Positions 46,000 through 57,639 of a stretch of 64,000 nt of DNA are shown here, piece by piece. A model generated the notes under the pieces. That model was not told where the DNA came from and did no database searches. It saw only the letters and a program-made list of their open reading frames with translations. The number at the start of each line of letters is the position of its first letter. Position 1 is the stretch's first letter. Made by a program: the position numbers and the translations under genes. Origin of the DNA: Malaya genurostris (lineage: Eukaryota > Arthropoda > Insecta > Diptera > Culicidae); NCBI RefSeq assembly GCF_030247185.1, contig NC_080571.1, positions 46,603,002 through 46,667,001 on the forward strand, read 5' to 3'.

Positions 46000-47950
46000 T
46001 TGCGTAATAACATTCTACGAAAGACTAATCTGCCATTCAATGCAAATTGAACACCAATCATGCAAATAAAACCACACTCCCACGAGGGTACTGCACTGTA
46101 TAATTTGAACTATTTATTGAAGTCAACTGATCTCCGCCCCCGAACAATCATCGGGGGGTTGGCATCATTGAGCCCTATCAACACGTGGTCTCCCGATAGG
46201 TCAGTACAGAGGGGCCAATTATCGGCAGTGTTAATCCACCGGCTCGCTAATACAGCAAACAGCAACTTGACAAAACTGAAGACCACTTAATATTGGTCCC
46301 GAAGTAGTCACGTATGTTTTCACTTGTCGGGTTGCGAATAGTTATTCAAAATAAAAAAAAATAAATGAAACCCATTGATTTGCAAACAATCACCCCGGTT
46401 ACATCTAATTTGCATAATTTGAAAATTATTGCATCTATTCAAGCACGGATCGGTCGGTCGGTCGGTTTGGAGAATTAGGGGACATTTCCATATTCGATAC
46501 CGCGGGGGTCGAAACGGTGGGTGAAAACGACATAATCTACTCGACCAGACATCCACTTAATCGACAAGGATTCCGGCTAGGGTCGAAAGTTGGCTGTGTA
46601 GTCTGCCCTGAAGCGGCGGAATGGGGGTTGATGCTGATTTATTGCCACCCTTGCTGCAATTCTGAAATGGACTTTGCGGTTTCCAGCAGTCTGTTCCCGA
46701 TGGGAATTTGTCGCACGTCAATTAAAGTGACACTTAGCCACTGCTCGCTGGGAGGGAGGGAAGGTGAGTTTTAAAGTTGGTGTCAATATCGTCCGAAATT
46801 TGAGAGGATTACCGCCCTCCCAAGAGGCTTGTCTATTGTTTCCGCTTTGTGAGAAAGTTATTCCCAGCTGCGGCCAGGATGAGACGGGTGGGGATAATCA
46901 AATGGATGAATCCGCAAAGCATTGAATAATCCGATTAGCGGTGCTACCGGCTGCTACCGGCGGTTTGATGGGTTAATAGAACCTGGAGTGAAGTACGTAA
47001 TTGTTTTTTTAACTAAAAATGTAAAATGAAGCAATCAATCAAATGGCTATTATTTCAGGAAAAAAAATCACTTATCAACATTTGAACAGTTTCAATATAA
47101 TTTTGCTAACATAATTAATGTCACACGCAAACAGTGGCTTGACACTTTTCGCAGAGATTACCCGTATGGAGAGCTGGTACTCATGTGACAGAGCTATTTT
47201 CAACCGAAACCCTTCCCGGTAACCGACCTACCCTCACAATTACCATCTCTGCTGGCTGCGGTAACAACATTTGTATGCCGCCACATTATCAGTTCTTACC
47301 ACAAGTAACTAACGCTATCTGTTCGACTAAATCACGCCCGAACCCAAGCACAGTAACAGCTGAGGGGTAGAACCGCTTCTGGAAATGATTCCAATTCGGA
47401 GAACATCGGTTAGGCGGATTAAATATGTCACACTAACTCCTACACTCACGCGCCTCCTGGTCGGTATGTGCGGTGAGTTTCTTAGAATTCTTCATCCGGT
47501 CGTACCGAAGATTTCGTCCTATTTCCGCATTTCGATGAAAACATTCGTTGCGCCGTCGAATGCTGCCATTTGCTCGTACGGAACCCCACCGTACTGATTC
47601 AAGATTCGTTTATTTTTTCGGCCGTAATTCCTATCTTTCTGATTTCGGTTGCGTCCCACAGTTCCGACCAATACGGTAGATGTGCTTTCACTGTAACCTA
47701 CTCGGTTAACGAAATGGGCGGATGTGTCGTCGTCGTCGGAACACAGCAAACAGATAGAGTTTCGATTCAATTAGCTTTCGAGCCACGAATACTGCCGGGG
47801 TCTTAGCGTCGTCGACAGCGCGTTCTGATGGTGGTGTCAAATCGTGTCTGAATGCGTGCTTTGATCGACAGAACAATTATGATGGGTTCGGGATTGGCAT
47901 TAGCAAGACAGATTGAACAGATGATTGTGTTTGTGTTGAGTTTAACAACT
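46000..47950. other. Unique, GC-richer island with homeodomain/POU-like sites
   Basis: High-complexity, non-repetitive sequence with several GC-rich stretches (46130-46210, 46590-46920, 47180-47800). It includes an octamer-like 'ctaatttgcataat' at about 46407 followed by 'gaaaattattgca', and a GTCG run at about 46452. Open frames are short and overlap on both strands. It is the strongest candidate for conserved non-coding regulatory DNA, but this is inference only. Confidence 0.35.
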
Positions 47951-48084
47951 GAATACCAAACTCCTATATGATAACGTATGTCGTGAATTTGTTTACGCTC
48001 GGGACTCCATTAGTAAAGACACTGTACTTCGGCACAATTTAAGTGACTCAAGTAGAGAATACTTTCCGTCTGCTTAGCGGATCA

Positions 48085-48280
48085 TTTTGAACTACTGAGT
48101 GGCGTGGCAGTTCTACATAAACTGCTATGCTCTGATGAGTCGGTGTCGAAACGTGAATTTAAAAAAAAACATCCTGAGCCAAACTCGTATTGTTTCATTA
48201 CATTTCATCTTTGGCTCATCAGTGCGTTAGCAGTTCACATTGACCCGCTAGTGTCACTTAGCAGTTCAACAAAAATCGCA
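48085..48280. repeat. MITE 'C' copy
   Basis: The two inverted halves contain 'gcagttctacataaactgct' with 'ctgatgagtcggtgtcg', and 'ggctcatcagtgcgttagc' with 'agttcacattgac'. Confidence 0.6.
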
Positions 48281-48387
48281 AATCAGTCGTAAAGATGACG
48301 TTACTTGTTAAACACTTTCTAATATTACACCCGGTGTCTTGCAATGCCTTAACTGATAACGACATTCTGGTCGTCATCAGATAAAGA

Positions 48388-49560
48388 CTGTCCCAGAAAG
48401 TATGGACACAACCAAAAATCGCTGCCATTTCGCAATGGTTCAGAATCTGTCAATTTTTATGGCTGCGTCCTGTTTTTTTCACTCTTCTCTAATCACTTGT
48501 GCAGTTGTTTATTCGTTTTCATTAGTTTGTTTCGAAATGCGTGGACTTTCAGCAGAACAACGTCGAAAAATTGTGTACAAATGGTGCACAGAACGTGGAC
48601 TGTCACTGAGAAAGATAGCAAAAATGGAAGGAGTAAGTGAAAAAGTCGTGCGAAATGCAATCAGGAAGTTCGGTGAGGATAAACCGAAAATGGGTCGAAA
48701 AAAAGGTCCTGCTAACCCTCAGTAGGATGAACGTCTACTGAAAGCGATCGAGCAAAAGAAGGAGGTTTCAGTTCGGGACAAGAAGCATCGATCAGGCCGA
48801 GGGTTCGAAAGCTGTACAATACGATTCTTGATGGAAATTTGAACTGCATAATCATGGACGACGAAACCTACTTGAAACTCGATTACAAATCCTTGCCGGG
48901 ACCACACTATCATACGGTTCGAGAAGGGCAAGTGTTAAACCAGTCCGAGACATCGATTGAAGTCGAAAAATTAAGTAAGAAAGCTATAGTCTTGCAAGCA
49001 ATTTGTAGCTGCGGTAAGATTTCGAAACCCTTCATCACCACTGCTTCAATGAACAGCGAAATTTACATCAAGGAATGTTTACAAAAACGATCCTGTTGTC
49101 TTCTGGCTAGATCTTGCTTCTTGCCACTACTCGAAATCAACGGTAGAATGGTATACTACCAAAAATGTCACTTTCGTCCCAAAAGACATAAATCCATCAA
49201 ATTACCCACAACTTCGACCAATTGAGGAATTTTGGGCATTAACTATGGCACATCTTAGGAAACATGTCTCGGCAGCCGAAACCATTAAAAAGTTCGAAAA
49301 TGATTGGAAAAAAGTGTCAAAACTTGTCGTCAAGTCTGTACGGAATTTAATGAGAAACGTTCGCAAGTTTCAATTGTGTGACATAATCTCAAATAATTCA
49401 AAATTAAACTTTTCTGAAATGTTTGGTATAAACGAGTATCAAAGAGGATCATTCATAGGGCACGTTTGCCAATCAGAACGCGTTCTGAGGAAGAGAACAA
49501 AATATCTGCTGCTGTACAACAAATCGTTCGAGAAAAATGTTTCGAACAGTGCTTAATATC
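48388..49560 (+). mobile_element. DD37E-type Tc1/mariner (ITm) transposon remnant
   Basis: A left-end-like CTGTCCCAGAAAGTATGGAC begins at 48388, followed by transposase coding. I could not find the matching right end before 49.7 kb, so the 3' boundary is approximate. Confidence 0.6.
48537..49395 (+). pseudogene. DD37E transposase with stop and frameshifts
   Basis: It starts at 48537 MRGLSAEQRRKIVYKW, then SLRKIAKMEGVSEKVVRNAI (helix-turn-helix) and a GRKKGP linker. A stop lies at 48723, then a shift and probable deletion. CIIMDDETYLKLDYKSLPG holds the first catalytic Asp. VLQAICSCGKISKPFIT and YIKECLQKR follow. A shift at about 49085 leads to FWLDLASCHYSKSTVEWY (second Asp) and FVPKDINPSNYPQLRPIEEF with the catalytic Glu. 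The gap between the second Asp and that Glu is exactly 37 residues, which defines the DD37E group described from mosquitoes. All three catalytic residues survive, but the gene is inactive. Confidence 0.85.
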
Positions 49561-50735
49561 GTAGAGAATTACTCAATTTGACCCTTCTGAATGCAAGAAA
49601 CGGATCCCTTCAGCATTTTGATAGTTTCTTTCAATGAATTATGCAAATCCGAAATGAAATATTTGACATTAACATTCTGTATGCGGCTATTTTTATAGCC
49701 GTTAGGACCGCCCATTAGTTAAAAAGCTACAAACGAAATCACGTAAAAATAAACCTCTTAACAAAAATTGAATCAGGTTGGATTCTGTCGCCACTGCGAG
49801 CAGATGTATTTTGTGTCGTTTGCAAAGCTATTTTCGCTTCCGACAAGAGCGATTACGTCACAGCTGCCAGTTGCTTGCATTGGTGAAAAAACAACGAAAA
49901 GAGGACAATGGTGGAGAGCATCACACAAAATCATCCGTTCTAATGGATCTAAAAGTTTTCTAAAGAACTAGTAGAATTTCTTCTTCGCAAATCGAAGGTA
50001 AATATCCTCAGTTTAGTGCAAATCTAGAACAGTTTGATTAGATTTGTGCACTTCTCGCTGTGTGAAATTCACAGTAATCGAGATCTACTGAAGCATTCTT
50101 TGTTTTTGCGAAAAATGTGTAAAAGGGGAATGGGCATAATTCATACATTTGATCAACTAATTGATATTCGGAAGTATGAAGGAACATGTCAGTTATTTTT
50201 GTATTCACGACATCCAGTTATGTCTCTGACATTACCCACCCACCTTTTTTTTTCAACAATTAGAAAACCAATCGAATGTACTTAGGTCTTTTTTACGCGG
50301 GGGATACGTACCGCGTAAATAAAGTCTTACTTTTTAAAAAGGAGCTAATCGTACCTTCTGTTTTTTAAAAGGGCATTGATATAGTACAGTTGACGTCAAA
50401 TCCTCCAATCCGTCCAAAGTAGCATATAAACCTTGTTATAATTGGCATGCTTCACAATTGCTAGAGAACGATTATTTTTGTTGGTGACGTAAGATTAGTG
50501 GATTTACGCGTTTTGTTTCAAATTCTTATTTAAAAACCTACGAATTCTTGCTCTCCATTCATTTTTTTTATAATTTACATGCCTCCACTTACGAGAATAT
50601 GAAATTTTCCGCTATTTAAAATATGAGATATTTCAAAAGTACGGTTGTAGGCCAACAAAACGGGCAGGAACACTATCATCTTTCATTTGTCTTTTTTTAA
50701 ATCAGTTTTAATACAATAAGAAAACAATTGTACGA
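49561..50735. other. No gene; decayed 'acgcgg' MITE trace at 50278-50336
   Basis: 'cttaggtcttttttacgcgg' and 'cgcgtaaataaagtcttac' resemble the ends of the MITE at 40456. The rest is AT-rich without recognised content. Confidence 0.4.
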
Positions 50736-50739
50736 TTCG

Positions 50740-51170
50740 CGCAAAAGTTTTGGCATTTGGCGAAAGGGTATTCGGCGCAATGCACCTTTCGACAAAATGA
50801 TTCTTTCGGCAGAGTGTCGTTCTGCGAAATGCCATTCGGCATAATGCCATTCAGTGAAATGACATTTTCGGTAGAATTACCCTTTCGTCGAAATGACATT
50901 TGATGAAACGCCATTCGGCGAAATGCCATTCGTCGAAATGTCATTCGGAAAAATGCCATTAGACGAAATGGCATTCGGCGAAATGCCATTCGACGAAATG
51001 TTATTCGACGAAATGCCATTCGGTTACATGGCATTCTGCAAAATTACCTTTTCAGCGAAATGACCGTTTCGGCGAAATAACTTTTTCGACGAAATGTCAA
51101 TCGGCGCAATAACACTTTCGGCGAAAAGAAACTTTCAGCGAAATGACTTTGACTTGTTAAGAAATAGAAA
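50740..51170. repeat. Minisatellite of 'ggcgaaatgccattc', block 1
   Basis: About 17-20-bp imperfect units of 'attcggcgaaatgcc' type. They make the Arg/Met/Phe-rich frame on the minus strand (50708-51034), which is not a gene. Confidence 0.85.
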
Positions 51171-51374
51171 ACAAAAACAACTGTTTGCTACCTGGGATGT
51201 TGGTTCTAATAACAAGTTAAAAATAAAATATTACAAACAAAAATTGAGGTTTTTAGAATGCTCAATTGATTTCGTACTATATATCTTGCACAAGTCACAG
51301 TGTCCGAGTAACCAAAGTTTGATCAAAGTACTTGTAAAACAATGTATTCGCCATTTACAAAAGTCAGTCGTGAG

Positions 51375-51685
51375 TTGAAATGCCGTTCGATGAAATATTA
51401 TTCGGCGGCGAAATGCCTTTCAGTGAAAGGACCTTTTCCACGAAATTATCCTTTTGACGAAATTACTCTTTCGGCGAAATGACCTTTTCGGCGAAATCAC
51501 CCTTCCTGCGATATGACCCGTGCGGCGAAATGACTCTTTCAGTGAAAAAAATGTAGGTTGGCAAAAAGGACCCTTTCGACGAAATTACACCATTTCGGTT
51601 AAATAACCCATCCGACGAAATAACCCTTTCGATGAAATGACCATTTCAGTAAAATGACCTTTTTGGTAAAATTCCCTTTCGGCGA
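51375..51685. repeat. Minisatellite of 'ggcgaaatgacc', block 2
   Basis: It has the same unit type as block 1 ('cttttcggcgaaat', 'gacgaaattacc'). The two are separated by about 200 bp of unrelated sequence. From 51686 to 52042 no gene is visible. Confidence 0.8.
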
Positions 51686-52042
51686 AATAACTCTGACCCA
51701 TTGAGAAATACAGAATGAGCAGGTCTATATTGGAGGTATTGACAGGTGGCCAGCTAATTTTTGTAGGTGACCTGCGATTTACATGGAAACCATGAGCTCT
51801 GACCGAATATTTTATACAAATGAATAGGTTTTTTTCAGCTGCATTCGCAACACACGTTCCAAATACATCAAAGGTGGATGAATAATACATAATTGGAAGA
51901 CTTGGCTACGCATGAAACTGACACGCTTCCTTCACTCTTCCGAATACTAATAATCGTTCTCGTAAGTTGATTGATTCCGGAAATTGTGCAAGCTTTCACA
52001 TCTCTACTCCCCGAAATAAAATGGTGCATATATACTATACTA

Positions 52043-52740
52043 CCCAAGTAGCAATCCACAACTAGTTCTGATACAATCAATCCCAGCTATGTTGCAACAA
52101 AAACAGAGTGACAGCAATGTTTCCTTTGATCGTAATTACTTATCGAATACACTCAAACCTCCATTTACGTACCTTATATATGTATGTATGTATGCTTACA
52201 CACTCACATGTCTGCATATATGTGTATATATTTATACATATGAATGATCGCTTTTACTTCACCAATATTTATATGTATTAAGAAATACAAATATTTGCAC
52301 ACATGCGTACGTATATTAATACATATATACATATATAAGTTACGTAAATGGAGGTTTGGGTGTAGTTGTTTAGATTTCCAATCATCACATCTTTTTGTCC
52401 TATTGAACTGATTATCATCTATAAGTTATCGTTGCCGAAACATATTTTTAATTACAGTTACTCTTATAGCTAATAGTTGAAGACGAGCTTTTATGTCGTT
52501 TACATATTTTAACTAGGTTACTTGAAAACAAGTTTTTATTATGGAAAGATAGATTATTTCAGTATGGCATTGCAACGTAACGACAACTTTTTTTAAATCG
52601 ATCTCCAACATTTTGCTAGCCACTAGTAGAAACTGCGCTTTTTGAATCACGCAAGTGGTTAGATATTAGTAACAATCATTTCTTGTTGCAAACTAGTCAC
52701 AAATAAGCTAGCGCAACAGCAATTGTTACTTGAGATTTAT
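52043..52740. repeat. Repeat 'G' with inverted ends, interrupted by a MITE
   Basis: Left 'ccaagtagcaatccacaac' and right 'gcaattgttacttgag' are imperfect inverted ends. The interior matches 39180-39425 and 40830-41300 on either side of the insertion at 52150-52362. Confidence 0.65.
52150..52362. mobile_element. MITE with 'CACTCAAACCTCCATTTACG' ends (213 bp)
   Basis: The end CACTCAAACCTCCATTTACG and its near-exact inverse are flanked by TA on both sides. The interior is a TATATG/CATATA-rich tract. A half-end of the same family ('acgtaaatggaggttttggt') lies at about 28424. The interval 52741-53104 holds no recognised feature. Confidence 0.85.
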
Positions 52741-53104
52741 TCACTTTATACGTATTCTATCACACAAACTTATAAGGCGGGACAAAAGAGAGTGAGAATT
52801 GTCAGGCCGCAGAATTGCACTGCATCACAATTGAAATAGGAAATGTTGAAAATAGTTTTTGGAGATTCATTTTTGTTTTTTTAAACGAATAAAAAAATTT
52901 ACAAAGATTTTGCTGCTAAATATTGTAAAAATATTGACAATTTTTTCAAAGCAAAGGCAATAATATCACTCGGTTGCAGAACTCATCACGCTGAAAATTA
53001 ATTCAATATTAACTATAATAAAATGAAGAGACTCTCTTTAAATACTGTACTATATAACAGGTATAGCCCATAAGGCGAGACTAAGGAGAACGCTGAATAG
53101 AAAA

Positions 53105-53312
53105 GCAAAGTCTTGGCATTACATTTCTTTTGTGAAATTTGGTCATCCTGTTTCAACAGACTTCGCAGCCGATTCATAACATACAGAATCATTGCAGGGC
53201 AAGTACTACGATCCTACTGACACTAAGAACCATTCCAGGTCGGGACTCGAACATACGACAACTGGTTTGTAAGACCCAGCGCCCTATGCATTGAATTGCC
53301 AACCCGAACTGA
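53105..53312 (-). repeat. tRNA-derived SINE, copy 3 (most complete)
   Basis: On the minus strand it runs from 'gcatagggcgctgggtctta' through B box TATGTTCGAGTCCCGACC, 'cttagtgtcagtaggatcg' and 'gaatcggctgcgaagtctg' to 'aatgtaatgccaagactttg'. Confidence 0.75.
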
Positions 53313-53999
53313 ATAGTACTCGGTTCGAATTAAATCAATACTGACACTAGCGTTTTCAATGGAAGAAAATATCAAATATTCGTTTGGGATCGGTTTCAGG
53401 TTCTTAAAAGAACCGTTGAATTTTTTTCTTATTAAAAAAAGCTCGAATACATTTTCCTACGACTGCTTCTGGTGGATAACAATCTGACTACTCCTGTTGG
53501 TAACCAATCGTGAATATATTTATTTAGCTAGAGTACAGGGATACTCGGATTTCTTCTCTGGAAAAAAATGTCTAATTCCTTCTAAAGACTCGGCAACACT
53601 GTCCGAATTTCTAATGATCCTAGATGGCAGTTGTAGTGCTATTCTGGTACTAGACTATTTGAAAAGCACATTTCTTCCACTGCAAAAGTTCTCGTTACGA
53701 TTCATGAAAAAATTAACTTCTTTAAGTTTGGTTGTTCGCTTAGAAACTACTGATTTGACAGGCGATTTGTAGCGTCGGACAAAAACTCATGTTTACTCTA
53801 GAAATGAGTACTCTGTGTCCTACCAAGGAACTTTTTCACCGTTCGCGTACCTTTTGTCAGATTGTCATCCAGTTCAACTGAAAATGTTCAACAGGAAAAC
53901 GGCAGCTACTGCAATGGATTTAAACATGAAGCTAAAATATGTTTAAAGCAACGCAGATAATCCCACGGAATCCGAGCCGCAAACGTTACTAAAAGCACT
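53313..53999. other. No gene seen
   Basis: The 91-codon frame 53497-53772 shows no domain, repeat relation or codon signal I can recognise. Confidence 0.35.
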
Positions 54000-55060
54000 A
54001 AAAAGGCTTCACATTTCTGAAGCATCCACAATGCTTGAGTGCGCTTTTCACTAGTGTTTCGGTATTTCTTTTTTTCTACTTGCATCTGTTTTCTGCAGTG
54101 GCGAAAGCCGTAAATCCAGGCTCCGTTGGACCGCGAAATTTATGCATAGAATACAAACATTTCGCAGCCAAATGCAAACGAACAAGCTCTCCTCCCTGCT
54201 CGCGGCTAACAAATATCCAACTGAAGAGCTATCAAAAAGTTGTTTTTTTCCTACTCACAGTCAATCTCCGTACCGACGGGGCTTTCCCGAGCGGTATATA
54301 TATTAAAAACCAGAACAAGAAAAGTTGAAACATTTCTAGACGAGGAAATCATAATTCCGTTTCTATTGCCGTCTTGCCCTCCTCGCTTGTCACTTCAGTT
54401 CTAATAAGCTGATCCGGTTGGGCGAAGAAGTAACGACGATATCAACCATTTCCCAGTCCGCGTCCGAGTGTTTCGTTTTCCTTTGAGCTACGGGCGGCGG
54501 CGAGTAGTGCTTCAACTTTCTCGCCTCGAACCACATTCAGTGACACTGATTTCCCCAGGGTTCGATATTCCGGTTCGTTTTTCCAACACTCAAAGCGATC
54601 GACACGTGAGAGCAGATTAAGCGATTGGTTCGAATTGATTTTGTCCTCCTCTGAATTTCCCTACTAGGGCAAAAAGAAAAACTTGGAACAAGATAAATCC
54701 AATCGATGCCGTTTGATTCTACCTGCTGCCGCTTGTCGTCGAGATGACATGGGTGGCGAGGCACTCAGTGTGCAAAATGATTCGTTTCCGCTAGTTCCGG
54801 CGACCGTCGCAGGTTCCGACGAAGTTGAGCTTGTCAAGTTTTCGGTCCGGCAGAGCCCAGCCATTCGACAGGACGTTCACAGTTACGATTTTAATTAGAA
54901 AACTTTTCACGGCACTGCGAAAGCTATATTTACTTACGGGATCGGTGGAACCGGTTACCTGTGATGGGGTGCGGTACAAGCGGTTATCCATGTTTCAGCT
55001 ACCGAACAGTTTTCCGCCACGAAAATGATTACTTCTGAGGTGCAGTTTCATTCCGTAGAG
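54000..55060. other. Unique, GC-richer island
   Basis: GC and CpG rise at 54070-54230 and 54370-55020, with 'ctacgggcggcggcgag' near 54490. Overlapping open frames on both strands at 54537-54991 look compositional. A weak TATA-like 'gcggtatatatatt' lies at about 54291. A host promoter or 5' exon is possible but not shown. Confidence 0.35.
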
Positions 55061-55454
55061 TAGTTTAGAATGTACTCTATGTGTTTGCCGCTGAATGTGA
55101 GTTTGATATTTGAATTTCTAATTCTAATTTTATTGAGTGCGTACTGCTGTTCGAATTTAGCGATTGCTTGGAAAACGGTGCCCGTGGTTCATTTATGATG
55201 CATTTATTTATGCCTTACTGATAAGCATTTGACGAAAGCAATCGTTCTGTATGGTAAAGATTGTTTACGGAACTTGTAGAAATAGTAAAAAAAACCCGAA
55301 CACGAAAAGTTAGCACCTCGACAGATTTCTATGTTTGTGTAATTTGCACGCACGTGAACTCAAAAAGTAATTAATTAATTTTTATTTCAACTAAATTGGC
55401 AACTCAATCTTCCACGATAGCTAAATGAAATAGCGTAAAAACACCTAGCGAAAA

Positions 55455-55530
55455 AGTATCTACTAGAAGTAGGATTTGGACCCTCTTCTCTAATTCGTAG
55501 AATCGCTCTGTCATTGAGCTACTCGGAAGA
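55455..55530 (-). repeat. tRNA-like sequence (pseudogene or SINE head)
   Basis: The minus strand has a good A-box/D-arm string GTAGCTCAATGACAGAGCG, then a weak anticodon-like stem and a B-box-like GGTCCAAATCC. Acceptor pairing is not evident. The interval 55061-55454 shows no gene. Confidence 0.4.
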
Positions 55531-55564
55531 TGGAGTACGGGTGACGTTTTTTTTTTCATTTTAA

Positions 55565-55750
55565 ACGAGTACGGGTCGAGTTTGGGTCAAAAAATTAGTC
55601 GGGTTGCGAATACCCGAATATCCGAATTTCGGGTTCCGGTCAAGTACGTGGGAAGATATTGGAGTCTGTTATTCTTGGTTTCGGGTCGGGTACGGATAAA
55701 ACTATTTTAGTTTCGATCGGGTACAGATTGGGTTCGAGTTTGAAAAATTG
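55565..55750. repeat. Degenerate 'cgggtacgggtcggg' repeat
   Basis: Repeated 'gagtacgggtcgagtttggg', 'cgaatacccgaatatccg' and 'ggtttcgggtcgggtacg' phrases, partly in opposite orientation. Confidence 0.6.
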
Positions 55751-56869
55751 CTTACTCGTCCATCTTTACTCAGAAGTAACAAAAGATTAAAGATTTTATC
55801 TACTTAAATTTTTATAATCATCCTAACGATTGGTTAATTTTAGTGGGTTTATAAAGAACTAGTTTTTTGTGTTTCTGTTATAACCAAGAAAACTGCATGC
55901 CTCGTGCAATCGATTTTTACCAAATACTACCGGCCAATATCGTATTTGAAAATCTATAAAACCATCAATTTCTAAAATTACTTTTACTGATAAAAATATA
56001 GTTATTGTTTAACCCGCATGTAAAATCACCATTAGAGTAGTCTAATATACTATTTCATGTATCACCCAAATCATAATATTGATCGTTTGATGATATCTGG
56101 TATAGTAAATTTATAGCATTCATTTAGGCGAGAATATAGCTGATGTGATCAAGAATTTTCTCGGATTGGAAATTTTCTTTATTAACCCTGGATACTGAAT
56201 CCGATATATTTGAATTTTCACAACTGGACACATGTCAATACCAAAGCTACCCATTTCGGTATATGGATTTCAAAAACATTGCCATACCGGCCCCAAGAAA
56301 TCCCAGTAATTCTGAAACCAAAATTGACAACAACAAAATGGTACAACAAGGTACATCAGTCACAACAATCCAAAAAATAATAAAGTCGAAAACAATATAA
56401 CAATAACTGATGGCTATGTTTCTAACAACAATAATATAGAATACACTGACAGCAATGACGAATCTATGAACGAAGGCGCGATTAGTGAACCAAGTCCCTA
56501 TCCTCCAAGGAAAAAGACATTGAAAAGACCCTACACAAAGAAACATTGTCGTGATTTTATTTATTCTCAAAATATCTAAAATAGACCGGCTTTGTTTAGC
56601 TGAGAGGATCTCAAGTTATGTCAATTAAGTATTTCTGACCTGAAAGAGAAACTGCAAAGTTGAAATCTTTATAATAAAAATTAAAAAGTATTCGAAATTT
56701 TTTAATAAAGCTCGCGGTTCGAACATATATTCTTCGTAATATTAAGTGTTTCATTTTTGGCTTTCAACTATCAAGGCTTCCCATTTCTAGCCAGAAATGT
56801 AATCGAATCAGTAATATTTTGACAGCAATTAGTTTTTGTAAATGTTTCATCTTTCAGTGTTGAAAATCT
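55751..56869. other. No gene seen
   Basis: AT-rich. The 107-codon minus frame at 56247-56570 is hydrophobic by composition and has no recognised family. Confidence 0.35.
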
Positions 56870-57215
56870 TAAACCTCCCGAACAAAAGTTCTTTAAAGCT
56901 ATTTCCCAAGCGAGTTATAAAAGCAAAAAGGTTTTCAGGAAAGTTTCTGATCTGGCAAGGTATTGTCAGCTTCGGATAAAAAAAACTCAGGTGTTCATGA
57001 CAAAGTAAGCTAAGGATTCCCAAATGAACAAGCGAGAATGGTGGAAAAGCGGATTCTCTCGTACTTTAAAGTTTACCATGGTTTTGTTAAGATCCGGCCT
57101 GATTTGACTAGCCTTAACTACAGCGGAAAAGTGCCACAGTAACTGACTTCCGAAAAAAAAACAAAGATAAAGACTTGGCAACGTTGCTCGACTTTGGGAC
57201 AATAAAAAAAACTCC
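56870..57215 (+). pseudogene. Decayed DD37-type transposase, middle part
   Basis: Shifting frames give PEQKFFKAISQASYKSKKV, FLIWQGIVSFG then KTQVF, and later a PDLTSLNYSGKVP-like string standing for the second Asp block (PDLASCHYSK in intact members). It belongs to the same family as 7250-8100 and 9285-9345. Confidence 0.5.
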
Positions 57216-57302
57216 TCAAAGCCATGTAAAATGAACATCGCCACGATAAAGCAAATTGATTTCCCGTTAGTGTAAGACGTCATGTTTCGAAAAGCGAAAA
57301 AA

Positions 57303-57423
57303 CACTATTTGGAAGCAGTTCTGCTCCACTCGCCATACTCTCCGTACATGGCTCCATCCGTTTACTATTTGTTTCACTCGATGGCGCGTGGCTTGTCAGA
57401 GCAGTATTTTGAAAATTACTAAA
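57303..57423 (+). pseudogene. Mauritiana-type mariner transposase fragment
   Basis: LEAVLLHSPYSPYMAPSVYY then LFHSMARGLSEQYFENY matches the third-Asp region of the copy at 18.6 kb (PHPPYSPDVAPSDF, SMAHGLADQHF). The catalytic Asp is replaced by Val. Confidence 0.7.
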
Positions 57424-57639
57424 TGACCCAAAATTAGATATATTTATTCATCTAGCTAAAGATAAAGATTATCGATGGAAAATACCTTGAATAACAGTCC
57501 CCTAATTATTTTCTCCAAAGAAATCACTTTGCAGAAACCGCTATAAATTAATTTGAACGTCTGTTAAAACTTTTGACCTTATGGTCTTTTATTTATTGCG
57601 AGTCAATCCTGCGAAGGCTGTGAGAACGAACTTGTCACG

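Noticed and set aside
50708..51034. Minus-strand frame with RRMAFRRM repeats
   Set aside because: Translation of the 'ggcgaaatgcc' minisatellite.
56247..56570. Hydrophobic 107-codon minus-strand frame
   Set aside because: Runs of Ile/Val/Phe reflect TAT/ATT-rich sequence. No recognisable family.
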